DNA of 64,000 bases. Origin: Paucibacter sp. PLA-PC-4. GTDB lineage: Bacteria > Pseudomonadota > Gammaproteobacteria > Burkholderiales > Burkholderiaceae_C. Made by a program: the position numbers and the translations under genes. Below the pieces are notes generated by a model. It was not told where the DNA came from. It did not search any database and saw only the letters and a program-made list of their open reading frames with translations. The stretch lies in the NCBI RefSeq assembly GCF_026241155.1, contig NZ_JAPFGP010000004.1, positions 62,001-126,000 of the forward strand. The letters are read 5' to 3'. Positions 23,201 through 34,479 of the stretch are shown in pieces. Positions within the stretch are counted from its first letter, which is position 1; every line of letters begins with the position of its first letter.

Positions 23201-23767
23201 CGCAAGACCTTCCTCGACGCGCAGAACGCCGACCTGATGTCGGCGATGAAGACCTTGGAAGACGCGATCCACAAGATCGACCTGGAAACCCGTGATTTGC
23301 TCGGCGCGACCTTTGCGCAGGTCAACGAGCACTTCGGCCGCATGTTTCCGGTGTTGTTCGGCGGCGGCCAGGCGCGACTCGTAATGACCGGCGACGAGAT
23401 CCTCGACGCCGGCATCCAGGTGATGGCGCAGCCGCCGGGCAAGAAAAACTCGACCATCCACCTGCTGTCGGGCGGCGAGAAGGCGCTGACCGCAATCGCG
23501 CTCGTGTTCGCGATCTTCCAGCTCAACCCGGCACCGTTTTGCCTGCTCGACGAGGTCGATGCGCCGCTGGACGATGCCAATACTGAACGCTATGCCAAGC
23601 TGGTGGCCCAGATGAGCAGCGGAACCCAGTTCCTCTTCATCTCGCACAACAAGATTGCAATGGAAATGGCTGAACAACTGATTGGGGTGACGATGCAGGA
23701 GCAGGGCGTCTCGCGCATCGTCGCGGTGGACATGGACAAGGCGCTCTCGATGGCGGAGGCGGTATGA
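20252..23767 (+). CDS. smc: Chromosome partition protein Smc
   Basis: SMC ATPase that loads at parS sites with ScpAB and organises chromosome arms. The 1171-residue protein has Walker A GPNGCGKS at residues 31-38. Two long coiled-coil arms flank a hinge near residues 510-660 (GLDGLQGLWTRLHIKPGWENA marks its start). The C-terminal head has the signature LLSGGEKALTAIAL and Walker B CLLDEVDAPLDD. Length and order are normal. The stop overlaps the zipA start by four bases. Confidence 0.97.
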   Translation: MRLNSIKLSGFKSFAEPTVFQLPGQLVGVVGPNGCGKSNIMDAVRWVLGESKASELRGESMQDVIFNGSGNRKPASRASVELVFSNEDARAGGQWNQFAEIAVKRVLTRDGTSSYFINNQPVRRRDVQDVFLGTGLGPRAYAIIGQGTISRIIESKPEEMRMFLEEAAGVSKYKERRRETENRLKDTRENLTRVDDILRELNNNLDKLEKQAEVAASYRGLQDSGTLKLHQLWFLKHRDATGEQARVKTEHLEAVNALESRVAELRQVEAELETVRQAHYAAGDELHASQGRMAEAQLEVSRLEERIRYVVEGRTRVESRLAELQAQNQQWQERSEQAQAELETIAEQIAAAEEQSEILTAQAEEQGGNLPNAEDAVRSAQVKANEQRTIVVQVQQQIQVLAAESRSIDEQSRQLRGRRERLATERQGLAAPDAQALADLKRQSEAADEARDLADARLHELQDQAPRLDELRSQAQADANAQQSRQSDLSARLDALRALQEKVQTEGKLKPWLARHGLDGLQGLWTRLHIKPGWENALEAALRERLGALSVGRLEMVRAFAADAPPARLAFYSPPTASIVNTHETLARLSDLLRLDDVGLKALLNDWLEGVYIADSLDEALTKRDRLAHGEVIMTAAGHAVSQFAVSFYAPDSEQAGMLARAQEIEHLVLELRAQQLIAEESKSQLVRAEAGYTEASQRLLGLRREASETQTRAHQLHVELLRLSQQAEAASSRRSQLEDELSEIDAQSEELQERRITGEARFEELDMQLATTQERHAELDDAVITAERKLAEAREQLRGLERRAQEAQFSARTLASRRGELQRSIETAQQQVLVNTQSAASLQGELDTLNDAAAQAGLQDALAIKLEREKELAAVRSGYDDLTQRLKRADEQRLEFERSLDPLRERLTKLQLEEQAAALGGAQYMEQLLAAAVDLEALARSIEEGQVKLYGLQGEIDRINRDIAALGAVNLAALDELTAARERKTFLDAQNADLMSAMKTLEDAIHKIDLETRDLLGATFAQVNEHFGRMFPVLFGGGQARLVMTGDEILDAGIQVMAQPPGKKNSTIHLLSGGEKALTAIALVFAIFQLNPAPFCLLDEVDAPLDDANTERYAKLVAQMSSGTQFLFISHNKIAMEMAEQLIGVTMQEQGVSRIVAVDMDKALSMAEAV

Positions 23768-24852
23768 CGCTGACCACGATGCTCGCCATCCTTGGAGGCC
23801 TGATCCTGGCCGCCATCATTGCCCACGGCGCCTGGACCGCGCGCAAGGCCGGCCCGCGCCGCGCGCTACCGACCGTAGACCGGCAGAACGAGCCGGTGAT
23901 GGCAGAAGGTGGCGCCGTGCGCCAGGAACCCAGTCTTGACGAGATCCGGTCCGGTCTCAGCGATGCGTTCGAGCCCAACGTGCCGCTGGACGAGACGGTG
24001 CCCGCCGTTGCGCGCCAGCCGCGCAAACCGTCCGCCCGCATCGACGCCTTGATCGACGCGATCGCCACTGTCACGCTCGAAGCCCCGGTCAGCGGCGAGA
24101 TGGCGTTGTCACATCTGCCGCCCAGCCGCCGCGCTGGCACCAAGCCTTTTCATATCGAAGGCCTGAACGCCGAGACCGGCGACTGGGAGCTGCCGGCGCC
24201 GGGCCAGCGCTATGGTGAGTTCCAAGCCGGCGTGCAGATGGCCAATCGCAGCGGTGCGCTCAACGAGATCGAGTATTCCGAGTTCGTGCAGAAGCTGCAG
24301 GCCTTTGCCGATGGCATGGGCGCTTTCGTGCAGTTCCCCGACATGCTGGACGTGGTCGGCCGGGCCCGCGAGCTGGACCAATTCGCCAGCGAGCACGACG
24401 CGCAGCTGGCCATCGTGCTGCGCGCCCGTAGCGCCGCCTGGACACTGGGCTTTGTGCAGCAGATGGCCCAGCGCCATGGCTTCGTGCCCGGGGCGATGCC
24501 CGGCCGGCTGGTGATGTCGGCCGCTGAGCGCGGCGCGCCACCGCTGCTGGTGCTGAGCTTCGAATCGCAGGCAGCGCTGGCCGACGATCCGCAGCAGAGC
24601 TCGCTGCGCGAGCTGACCCTGGCGCTGGATGTGCCGCAGACGCCCGAGGGCTTGGAGCCCTTCGCCGCCTGGCAGGAGGCAGCCCGGGGACTGTCTCGCG
24701 ACATCGAGGCCGATATCTGCGACGACCGGGGTCAGGTCTTGAATCTGCATGCCTTCGCCGCCATCGGTGAGGAGCTGTCCACTCTCTATAAGGCCCTGGC
24801 CTCGCGCGATCTGGCGGCCGGTAGCTTGGCGGCGCGGCGTTTGTTCAGTTAG
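23764..24852 (+). CDS. zipA: Cell division protein ZipA-like
   Basis: ZipA tethers FtsZ to the inner membrane during early division. The 362-residue protein has one N-terminal membrane helix (TTMLAILGGLILAAIIAHGAW), a basic stretch (RKAGPRR), a variable linker, and a C-terminal domain (about residues 215-345) with the layout of the ZipA FtsZ-binding domain. Sequence divergence from E. coli ZipA is large, so the assignment leans on topology and on its position directly after smc, the usual betaproteobacterial location. The start overlaps smc (ATGA). Confidence 0.82.
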   Translation: MTLTTMLAILGGLILAAIIAHGAWTARKAGPRRALPTVDRQNEPVMAEGGAVRQEPSLDEIRSGLSDAFEPNVPLDETVPAVARQPRKPSARIDALIDAIATVTLEAPVSGEMALSHLPPSRRAGTKPFHIEGLNAETGDWELPAPGQRYGEFQAGVQMANRSGALNEIEYSEFVQKLQAFADGMGAFVQFPDMLDVVGRARELDQFASEHDAQLAIVLRARSAAWTLGFVQQMAQRHGFVPGAMPGRLVMSAAERGAPPLLVLSFESQAALADDPQQSSLRELTLALDVPQTPEGLEPFAAWQEAARGLSRDIEADICDDRGQVLNLHAFAAIGEELSTLYKALASRDLAAGSLAARRLFS

Positions 24853-24880
24853 GCTTTCGCTTGAACAACCGGGATTTCTC

Positions 24881-26188
24881 TTGAGCACCAGCCTGCTGTT
24901 GATCGCCGCCTTGATCGCGGCCAGCGCATTTTTCTCGATGGCCGAGCTGTCGCTGGCGGCCTCGCGCCGCCTGAAGTTGCAGCAACTGGCTGAGGAGGGC
25001 GACGCAAGGGCCGCGCGGGTGCTGGCCGTGCAAGAACATCCGGGCCACTATTTCACCGTCGTGCAGATCGGCGTCAACACCGTGGCCATTCTCGGCGGCA
25101 TCGTCGGTGAGGGCGCGTTCACGCCACATTTCCAGGCCGCGCTGGGCTATCTGGTCGCGCCTGAGCGAGCTGAGACCCTGGGCTTCGCGCTGTCCTTCAT
25201 CACGATCACGACCTTGTTCATCGTGCTGGCCGACCTGGTGCCCAAGCGCTGGTCGATGAACGAGCCCGAGCGCATTGCGCTGGCACTGATCGGCCCGATG
25301 CTGGGTCTGGTGACCCTGCTAAAGCCGCTGGCGTGGATCTTCAGCCTGATCACGGAGGGACTGCTGCGCCTGTCGGGCCGGCCGGTGCAGCGCGACAACA
25401 CGATCACGCATCACGACATCCTGGCGATGACCGAGGCCGGCAACCAGGCTGGCGTGGTGGCCGACGCCGAGCAGCAGGCCATCGAGAACATTTTCGAGCT
25501 CGACACTCGCCGGGTCGAAAGCGCGATGACGACACGCGAGCGCATCGTGTTCTTTTCGCTGGATGACGACGACGCGCTGATTCGCACCCGCATCGCAGAC
25601 GACCCGCACTCGACCTATCTGGTCTGCGATGGCGAGATCGACCAGGTGGTCGGCTATGTTGACGCTACCGATCTGTTCCAGCGCGTGCTGCGTGACGAGC
25701 CTATCAGCCTGCGCACCTGTGTTGGCCTGGTCAAGAAGGTGCTGATCGTACCGGACCGGCTGACTCTGTCGGAGGTACTGACCCAGTTCCGCCAGGCGCT
25801 GGAAGACTTCGCCGTGATCGTCAATGAGTACAGTCTGGTGGTTGGCGTGATCACGCTCAACGATGTGATGAGTACGGTGATGGGCAGCCTGGTGGCCAGC
25901 CATGACGAGGAGCAGATCGTGCGACGCGAGGACGGCAGTTTCCTGGCCGATGGCATCACGCCAATCCCCGATGTGCAGCGCGCGCTAGGGCTGGAGGCGC
26001 TGCCGCACTCGGGCCAGTACGACACGCTGGCCGGTTTTCTGATGGTGATGCTGCGCCGCATCCCCAAGCGCACCGACCAGGTGGTCTGGGAGGGCTGGCG
26101 CTTCGAGGTGGTGGACGTAGACAGCCACCGGGTCGACCAAGTGATGATCGCCCGGGTGGCGGCCAGCGAGCCCGAGGGGGACGCCTGA
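24881..26188 (+). CDS. CNNM/CorC-type transporter (hemolysin-related)
   Basis: A 435-residue membrane protein from a TTG start at 24881, with GGGA six bases upstream; longer frames would overlap zipA. Three or four helices form a DUF21/CNNM domain (SAFFSMAELSLAASRRLKLQQLAEEG...). A pair of CBS domains and a C-terminal CorC_HlyC domain (VRREDGSFLADGITPIPDVQRAL) follow. Relatives are linked to Mg2+/Co2+ export and are often misnamed hemolysins; the substrate here is not known. It is the first of four genes that separate zipA from ligA. Confidence 0.88.
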   Translation: MSTSLLLIAALIAASAFFSMAELSLAASRRLKLQQLAEEGDARAARVLAVQEHPGHYFTVVQIGVNTVAILGGIVGEGAFTPHFQAALGYLVAPERAETLGFALSFITITTLFIVLADLVPKRWSMNEPERIALALIGPMLGLVTLLKPLAWIFSLITEGLLRLSGRPVQRDNTITHHDILAMTEAGNQAGVVADAEQQAIENIFELDTRRVESAMTTRERIVFFSLDDDDALIRTRIADDPHSTYLVCDGEIDQVVGYVDATDLFQRVLRDEPISLRTCVGLVKKVLIVPDRLTLSEVLTQFRQALEDFAVIVNEYSLVVGVITLNDVMSTVMGSLVASHDEEQIVRREDGSFLADGITPIPDVQRALGLEALPHSGQYDTLAGFLMVMLRRIPKRTDQVVWEGWRFEVVDVDSHRVDQVMIARVAASEPEGDA

Positions 26189-26195
26189 GCTTGCT

Positions 26196-26966
26196 TTAGA
26201 GGAACATGCCGCCGGAAGCCTCGATGCGCTGAGCATTGATCCAGCGGTTCGCCGGCGCCAGCAGGGAGGCGATCACGCCGCCGATATCCTCGGGCTGGCC
26301 CACCCGGCCCAGCGCTGTCTGCGCGGCGATGAAGCGGTTGACCTCGGGGTTGTCGCGCACCGTGCCGCCGCCGAAATCGGTTTCGATGGCGCCGGGCGCC
26401 ACGACATTGACCGCAATGCCGCGCGGCCCCAGTTCCTTGGCCATGTAGCGGCTCAAGACCTCGATCGCTCCCTTCATCGCTGCATAGGCCCCATAGCCTG
26501 GCAGGGCGAAGCGGGCCAGGCCGCTAGAGATGTTGACGATTCGGCCGCCATCATTGAGCAGCGGCAGCAGTTGCTGGGTCAGGAAGAACACGCCCTTGAA
26601 ATGCACATTGACCAGTTCGTCGAACTGAGCCTCGGTTGTTTCCATCAGGCTGGCGTGGACGCCGGTTCCGGCATTGTTGACCAGATTATCGAAGCGCTCG
26701 CGCTGCCAGACCTCGGCCAGCGCCTGACGAACCTGGGCCGCGAAACCGGCGAAGCTGGCACTGTTGCCGACGTCCAGCGGCAGTGCCACCGCGCGGCGGC
26801 CCAGTGTCTGGATCGCGGCTACGGTGGCCTCCGCCTCAGCGCGTTGGCTGCGATAGGTCAGGATGATGTCGCTACCCTGGACGCCCAGATGCAGGGCGGC
26901 GCTCTTGCCTAGGCCGCGGCTGCCGCCGGTGATCAGAGTGATGGGGGTGGTGGACTGTTGGTTCAT
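26196..26966 (-). CDS. SDR-family oxidoreductase
   Basis: A 256-residue classical short-chain dehydrogenase/reductase using NAD(P)H. The Rossmann motif is ITGGSRGLGKS near residue 12, the NNAG block is VNNAGTG, and the active site shows the Ser of NISSG and the YxxxK pair in YAAMK. The SRG context and RSQR following beta-2 suggest NADP(H) preference. Substrate is unknown. It is divergent from a LysR regulator, the usual setting for a LysR-controlled target. Confidence 0.9.
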   Translation of the reverse strand: MNQQSTTPITLITGGSRGLGKSAALHLGVQGSDIILTYRSQRAEAEATVAAIQTLGRRAVALPLDVGNSASFAGFAAQVRQALAEVWQRERFDNLVNNAGTGVHASLMETTEAQFDELVNVHFKGVFFLTQQLLPLLNDGGRIVNISSGLARFALPGYGAYAAMKGAIEVLSRYMAKELGPRGIAVNVVAPGAIETDFGGGTVRDNPEVNRFIAAQTALGRVGQPEDIGGVIASLLAPANRWINAQRIEASGGMFL

Positions 26967-26973
26967 GGTGTTC

Positions 26974-27041
26974 TCCGTCAGAGGTGGAAGGGATGAACGG
27001 AAGTCTATTGACGGAGATTCGCCGGATAAATTGGCACCAAT
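26974..27041. promoter_or_regulatory. Inverted repeats between SDR and lysR
   Basis: Two repeat elements lie in the 104-base divergent gap. TCCGTCA (26974-26980) pairs with TGACGGA (27009-27015). ATTGG-CA-CCAAT (27030-27041) is a 12-base palindrome. Position and symmetry suggest operator sites for the LysR protein; the match to a T-N11-A site is not exact. Confidence 0.4.
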
Positions 27042-27070
27042 GGATTTGTCTGTTCGCTAATAATTGAACA

Positions 27071-27982
27071 ATGAGCCCAATCGAACGGATGCAGATCTTC
27101 CATCGCGTCGCTGAGCTGGCCAGCTTCACCCAGGCCGCCGAAAGCCTGGGCTTGCCCAAGGCCACGGCTTCGACGGCTGTCCAGCAGCTGGAAGCCCAGC
27201 TTGGCGTGCGTCTGCTCCACCGGACCACGCGGCGTGTGCAGCTGACCCAAGATGGTCAGGCCTTCTATGGGCGCAGCAAGGATGTACTGGCCGATGTGGA
27301 GGAACTGGAATCGATGTTCCAGCTGCAAGGTGCCAAAGGCTTGAGCGGGCGGGTGCGGTTGGACATGACCACGGGCATGGCGCGCGACCTGGTGATCCCG
27401 CGCCTGCCCGAGTTGCTAGATAAGCATCCGATGCTGGAGATCGAGTTCAGCAGCACCGAGCGCCGAGTTGATCTAGTGCGGGAGGGTTTTGACTGCGTGC
27501 TGCGGGTCGGCGCGGTGCTGGACAACAGCCTGGTCGCGCGGCCGCTAGGCCTGCTACGCATGGTCAACTGCGCCAGCCCGGCCTATTTGCAAGCCCATGG
27601 CGAGCCGCAGACGCCGGCCGATCTTTCCGGCCACCGGCTGGTGCATTACGTCAACACCCTGGGCGCCAAGTCGGGCGGATTCGAGTACCTGCAGGACGGC
27701 CGGACGCACCAGCTTGCGATGGCCGGTGCGGTGACCGTCAATAATGCCGATGCCTACCAGGCCGCCTGCCTGGCCGGCCTGGGCCTGATCCAGGTGCCGG
27801 CCCTGGTGATGGGCGAGCTGCTGGCCAGCGGTCGGCTGGTCGAGGTGATGCCTGACTACCCGGCGCCGCCAATGCCGCTGAATTTGGTCTATGCGAACCG
27901 GCGCCATCTGTCGACCCGGGTGCGGGTCGTGATGAACTGGCTGGTCGAGATTCTCGGCCCCCATCTGCAAGCTGCTGAGTGA
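27071..27982 (+). CDS. LysR-family transcriptional regulator
   Basis: A 303-residue regulator. The N-terminal winged helix-turn-helix begins MQIFHRVAELASFTQAAESLGLPKATASTAVQ (written here as family motif; it spans residues 6-37). It continues LEAQLGVRLLHRTTRRVQLT. A two-lobed effector-binding domain follows from about residue 90. It belongs to the group often found divergent from an SDR or quinone oxidoreductase gene. Its stop directly abuts the stop of the convergent efflux gene. Confidence 0.92.
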   Translation: MSPIERMQIFHRVAELASFTQAAESLGLPKATASTAVQQLEAQLGVRLLHRTTRRVQLTQDGQAFYGRSKDVLADVEELESMFQLQGAKGLSGRVRLDMTTGMARDLVIPRLPELLDKHPMLEIEFSSTERRVDLVREGFDCVLRVGAVLDNSLVARPLGLLRMVNCASPAYLQAHGEPQTPADLSGHRLVHYVNTLGAKSGGFEYLQDGRTHQLAMAGAVTVNNADAYQAACLAGLGLIQVPALVMGELLASGRLVEVMPDYPAPPMPLNLVYANRRHLSTRVRVVMNWLVEILGPHLQAAE

Positions 27983-31331
<3,349 letters not shown>

Positions 31332-31393
31332 CCGCAGCCTGGTAACTCTGCCATGTGCCTCAGCCGATAACATCCGGGCGGGAGGCCACAAAA

Positions 31394-31909
31394 ATGGGCG
31401 TGCAGGATCGGGATTGGTATTGGCGGCGAGCAACGGCGGCCAGTGGCTATATTCAGCCGAAGCGGAGCTTTTTCAAGAGCTTTCCGGTGCAGATCGCGAT
31501 GGGCGTCGCAGCGGGGATTGTCTTTGCGGCGGCGGTGGTTCTCGCTTTCAATGAATGGCGAACGCGCGCTGCAGCCGAGGAAGCGGCGCGTGTTTTCCAG
31601 CAATTGGCGACCGAGCAGCAACGCCGGCAGGCGGCCCAGGCCGAAGCGGCGGCACGGGCAAACGCTCAACGAGAGGCCGTTGCAAGAGAGCGTCGGCAAG
31701 CGATTGCCAACCAGCAACGCAAGGTTGAAAACTGGAAGCGCTCGGAGCTGGATGCCCGCAATCGCAAGGAAAAGGCCTGGGAGCGCTTTTATCGAAAGCC
31801 TCCGCGCTGCGACGAGGCTCTAGGCGGTTCATGGACGGTTGATTGCGCCAATGAATACATCAGGGCGAAAAGAGCGTTTCAAGAGCGCTATGACGCTGGC
31901 AAGCTTTGA
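31394..31909 (+). CDS. Hypothetical membrane-anchored coiled-coil protein
   Basis: A 171-residue protein not recognised as a named family. GGAGG eight bases upstream supports the ATG at 31394. Residues 1-25 are aromatic and basic (DWYWRRA, RSFFKSF). One membrane helix follows (VQIAMGVAAGIVFAAAVVLAF, about 31-51). A strongly predicted coiled coil rich in Ala, Gln, Arg and Glu spans about 55-130. The C-terminus has FYRKPPRC and DCANEYIRAKRAF, with two cysteines. It probably exposes the coil to one side of the inner membrane; function is unknown. Confidence 0.75.
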   Translation: MGVQDRDWYWRRATAASGYIQPKRSFFKSFPVQIAMGVAAGIVFAAAVVLAFNEWRTRAAAEEAARVFQQLATEQQRRQAAQAEAAARANAQREAVARERRQAIANQQRKVENWKRSELDARNRKEKAWERFYRKPPRCDEALGGSWTVDCANEYIRAKRAFQERYDAGKL

Positions 31910-32117
31910 ATGGGCTGGGGCTGCGAAAGCGCTTATCGGCTTGGATGGGCCAAGAAAAGAACACTTACAGGGGCTGTTGCTCGAATGGCGATTGCTCGGA
32001 TGAGTCCATGCAATAGATCGACAATGTATATTATGTTAACTGATGCATCGCATTCCTGAAACTTTTGGCAACCGTATTCGCCCGACGGTTGTTTGCTTGC
32101 CAGGTCACAATGCCGAC

Positions 32118-32402
32118 ATGAGCAGTAACTATCCCGTACCGAATCCCGACCAACGATTCATCGACAAGCAGATGGCCGGCGTCATCGAGGCCATCATGAC
32201 CCACAGCTACAGCTTGGCCAACAAGGGCTTCATTCCGTCCGAACAGCAAATTGGTGCCTACATCGCTAGCCTGGACGAACACACCGTGCTGCAGAAGATC
32301 CGCACGCACCCTGGCGCGGCTGCAACGCGGGCGCTAGGAGCGGATGACGCGGAACTGCTTCGTTGGGCGCGGTTGGTCGGACAAGACAAAAAGCAGTCAT
32401 AA
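32118..32402 (+). CDS. Hypothetical small protein
   Basis: A 94-residue, soluble-looking protein with no recognised domain. It is mostly helical (RFIDKQMAGVIEAIMTHSYSL..., IGAYIASLDEHTVLQKIR) and ends in lysines. The ATG at 32118 is chosen; an in-frame ATG 25 codons earlier (32043) lies in a comparatively AT-rich spacer. Ribosome sites are weak for both. It sits between the ligA region and the flagellar cluster, with a convergent flagellar gene 55 bases downstream. Confidence 0.55.
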   Translation: MSSNYPVPNPDQRFIDKQMAGVIEAIMTHSYSLANKGFIPSEQQIGAYIASLDEHTVLQKIRTHPGAAATRALGADDAELLRWARLVGQDKKQS

Positions 32403-32457
32403 ACCTCTCCCTCGCTGATCAGCGCCCTGCCCGGCCGAAGATTTATCCGCGCAGTTT

Positions 32458-33543
32458 TCAGAGCTGGTCCGGTGGCAGCAATAGCTGTTGAACCTGATTG
32501 CGATGCAGGCCCAGCAGAGCCGGTGCCAGCACGCTCAGTCGCTCGAAGTTGAAGACCTGCTCGCTGGCCTTGGCACGAAAGCCCGCGGCAAAGTCGGCTT
32601 GCTGCGCGGCCGAGGTGGCGGTGTTGGCCTGGGCCGTCAATGCGGCGGCGCCGTCCATGCGCACGCTCAGCTGCTGTTGGGCGCGGTCCAACTTTGCCTG
32701 GGCGTCCAACACTTGCACCAGGCTGTGGCGCTGTGCCAGGCTGTCGTCAAGCTTCCAACGTGATGGACTGATCGCATCGGGCTGCGGATCCAACAAAGCC
32801 CGTACCATCTGGCCGCTGGGAAAACGCTTGCCGTCGCCGCGCAGGCTCAGGCCGTCGCGCAGCGCCGGCCAGTGCGATTCGGCCACGCTGAACAGCAGCT
32901 CGCCGCCCTGGCTGTGGGTACGCATATCGGTCGCTGCCAGCGCACGTTGCAGGATTTGCAGGCTGCGCTGCAGGCCCTGGCCGTCGAGCGGCACCAGGGT
33001 CGCGCGCGGCTGGCCGGGAATGGCCAGCCGAAGGGTCTCGGCGCCTGCGCTGCTGAGCGCCTGGACATCAAGGCCGCGCACGCGAAACAGCTGACGCGGC
33101 CGTTCACCCTCGGCTACCGGCTGCAATCGGGCGTCGAGCTGGCCACCACTCTCGCCGACGCGCGCCTGCCAGACTTGCTGCACCGCCTCCAGCTTGGCCT
33201 GCAAGGCCTGCCTGCCCGCGAGCTGTGGCTGGGCCAACGCGCGGCTGAGCCCGCTCTTTAGTTCTTGCAGGGCCTGGCCCAATCGATCGGCATAAGCGAG
33301 GCCTTGCTGAAGCTCGCCCAGGCGCTGCTGCTGTCCGGGCTCGCGAAACAGGCCGGTTTGGTACCTGGCCGCGCTGCTAGTCGGGCCCCGCGCAGCAGCG
33401 CTGGAGGGGGCCAGGTCGTGCCGCGCGACACGGCGCAGTGCCGGCAAAGTATCCAGCGCAATGTCTACGCTGGGGTTGTTGGCACCGCTGCGCTGCAGCA
33501 CTTCGCTGGCGCGCTGGGGGCTATGGACGACGGGAATCTGCAA
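32458..33543 (-). CDS. Uncharacterised flagellar-cluster protein after flgL
   Basis: A 361-residue protein not assigned to a family. No signal peptide or membrane helix is visible. It is rich in Gln, Ala and Leu with helical stretches, and no cysteine-rich or catalytic motif is seen. It starts 13 bases after flgL and is the last gene of the leftward flgB-flgL run. In lateral flagellar loci the same position, after flgK-flgL, is occupied by LafW, a putative hook-associated protein. The parallel is positional only; no sequence match could be tested. Confidence 0.6.
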   Translation of the reverse strand: MQIPVVHSPQRASEVLQRSGANNPSVDIALDTLPALRRVARHDLAPSSAAARGPTSSAARYQTGLFREPGQQQRLGELQQGLAYADRLGQALQELKSGLSRALAQPQLAGRQALQAKLEAVQQVWQARVGESGGQLDARLQPVAEGERPRQLFRVRGLDVQALSSAGAETLRLAIPGQPRATLVPLDGQGLQRSLQILQRALAATDMRTHSQGGELLFSVAESHWPALRDGLSLRGDGKRFPSGQMVRALLDPQPDAISPSRWKLDDSLAQRHSLVQVLDAQAKLDRAQQQLSVRMDGAAALTAQANTATSAAQQADFAAGFRAKASEQVFNFERLSVLAPALLGLHRNQVQQLLLPPDQL

Positions 33544-33556
33544 GAGCCGGCCCGAT

Positions 33557-34459
33557 TCAGAAAGCGTTGAACAGGCTCAGCTGGCTGACCTTGGCATAGG
33601 CCTTTTGCGTGGCCTGCACTGCAAGCGTGTGGCTGTTCAGGCGCACCGAGGCCTCGCCATAGTCAAGCTGAGCCAGGTCGATATACGCCTGCTTGTTGGC
33701 CAGGCTGATCGCAGCCTGGTTGTCGGCCATTGTTTGCAGCACGTTCTGTCGCCCGCCCAGCACGCTGATCTGGCCGCTGATGCCGTCCAACATCAGGTCG
33801 GTCTCGACCAGCTGGTCGCGCGCGGTGGTGCCGGTGTAGCTGCCGGTCTTGAAGGCACTGGCTGCCGTATCGAGCTTGTTCAGGAAGTCGGCGAAGCTCA
33901 GGCTGCCCAACGAGATATTGGCGGCCAAGGTGACGCCGTCGCCCACCGCGACATCCTGCGTGAGGCCGTTGACCGCGGCATTCTGGGCATAGCGGGCCGG
34001 CGGCGCGGCGCCGGTGTCGGTCACCGTGGCGACATCGGTTGCGGTGCCCGAGAACAGGTACTTGCCCTCGGCATTGCGGGTGTTGGCGACGAAGAACAGG
34101 CTGTCGCGCAGCGCTTCCAACGAGGTGGCCATCGCGGCAACATCAGCTGGCGTGTTGGCGCCGTCGGCGGCCCAGACCAGCAGATCGCGGGCCATCATCA
34201 GATCGTTTTTCATCGAGTCCAGCGTGACTTCGTTGGCCTGCAGCCGGGTTTTCAGCGCACCGGCATTACTGCGGTACTGATCCAGCGCCGCCTCCTCGCG
34301 GGACAGCCGGGCCAGCCGCACCGTCGCGATGGTGTCATCCGAGGGCAGCATGACGCGGTTGCCCGAGGCCATCTGCTGCATCACGCGGCTCAGGCCGCTG
34401 TTGGCCGCCTGCAGCGCGCTGTTCATCGTGGCGTGGTATTGGTTGCTGGCGATACGCAT
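33557..34459 (-). CDS. flgL: Flagellar hook-associated protein 3 (hook-filament junction)
   Basis: FlgL forms the second junction layer between hook and filament. The 300-residue protein has the flagellin-like N-terminal D0/D1 helices (MRIASNQYHATMNSALQAANSGL, then MASGNRVMLPSDD) and the matching C-terminal helix (ASVRLNSHTLAVQATQKAYAKVSQLSLF). It is the pair partner of flgK, 20 bases upstream. No filament flagellin gene is present, and its features (the SDD motif after the first helix, gene position) fit FlgL better than flagellin. Confidence 0.92.
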   Translation of the reverse strand: MRIASNQYHATMNSALQAANSGLSRVMQQMASGNRVMLPSDDTIATVRLARLSREEAALDQYRSNAGALKTRLQANEVTLDSMKNDLMMARDLLVWAADGANTPADVAAMATSLEALRDSLFFVANTRNAEGKYLFSGTATDVATVTDTGAAPPARYAQNAAVNGLTQDVAVGDGVTLAANISLGSLSFADFLNKLDTAASAFKTGSYTGTTARDQLVETDLMLDGISGQISVLGGRQNVLQTMADNQAAISLANKQAYIDLAQLDYGEASVRLNSHTLAVQATQKAYAKVSQLSLFNAF

Positions 34460-34479
34460 GGTCTGGCTTCCTGAGGCTG

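Noticed and set aside
33557-34459. Reading the flgL gene as the missing flagellin
   Set aside because: Position directly after flgK, the MASGNR-LPSDD block and the C-terminal helix fit FlgL; a flagellin would normally be next to fliD or fliS.
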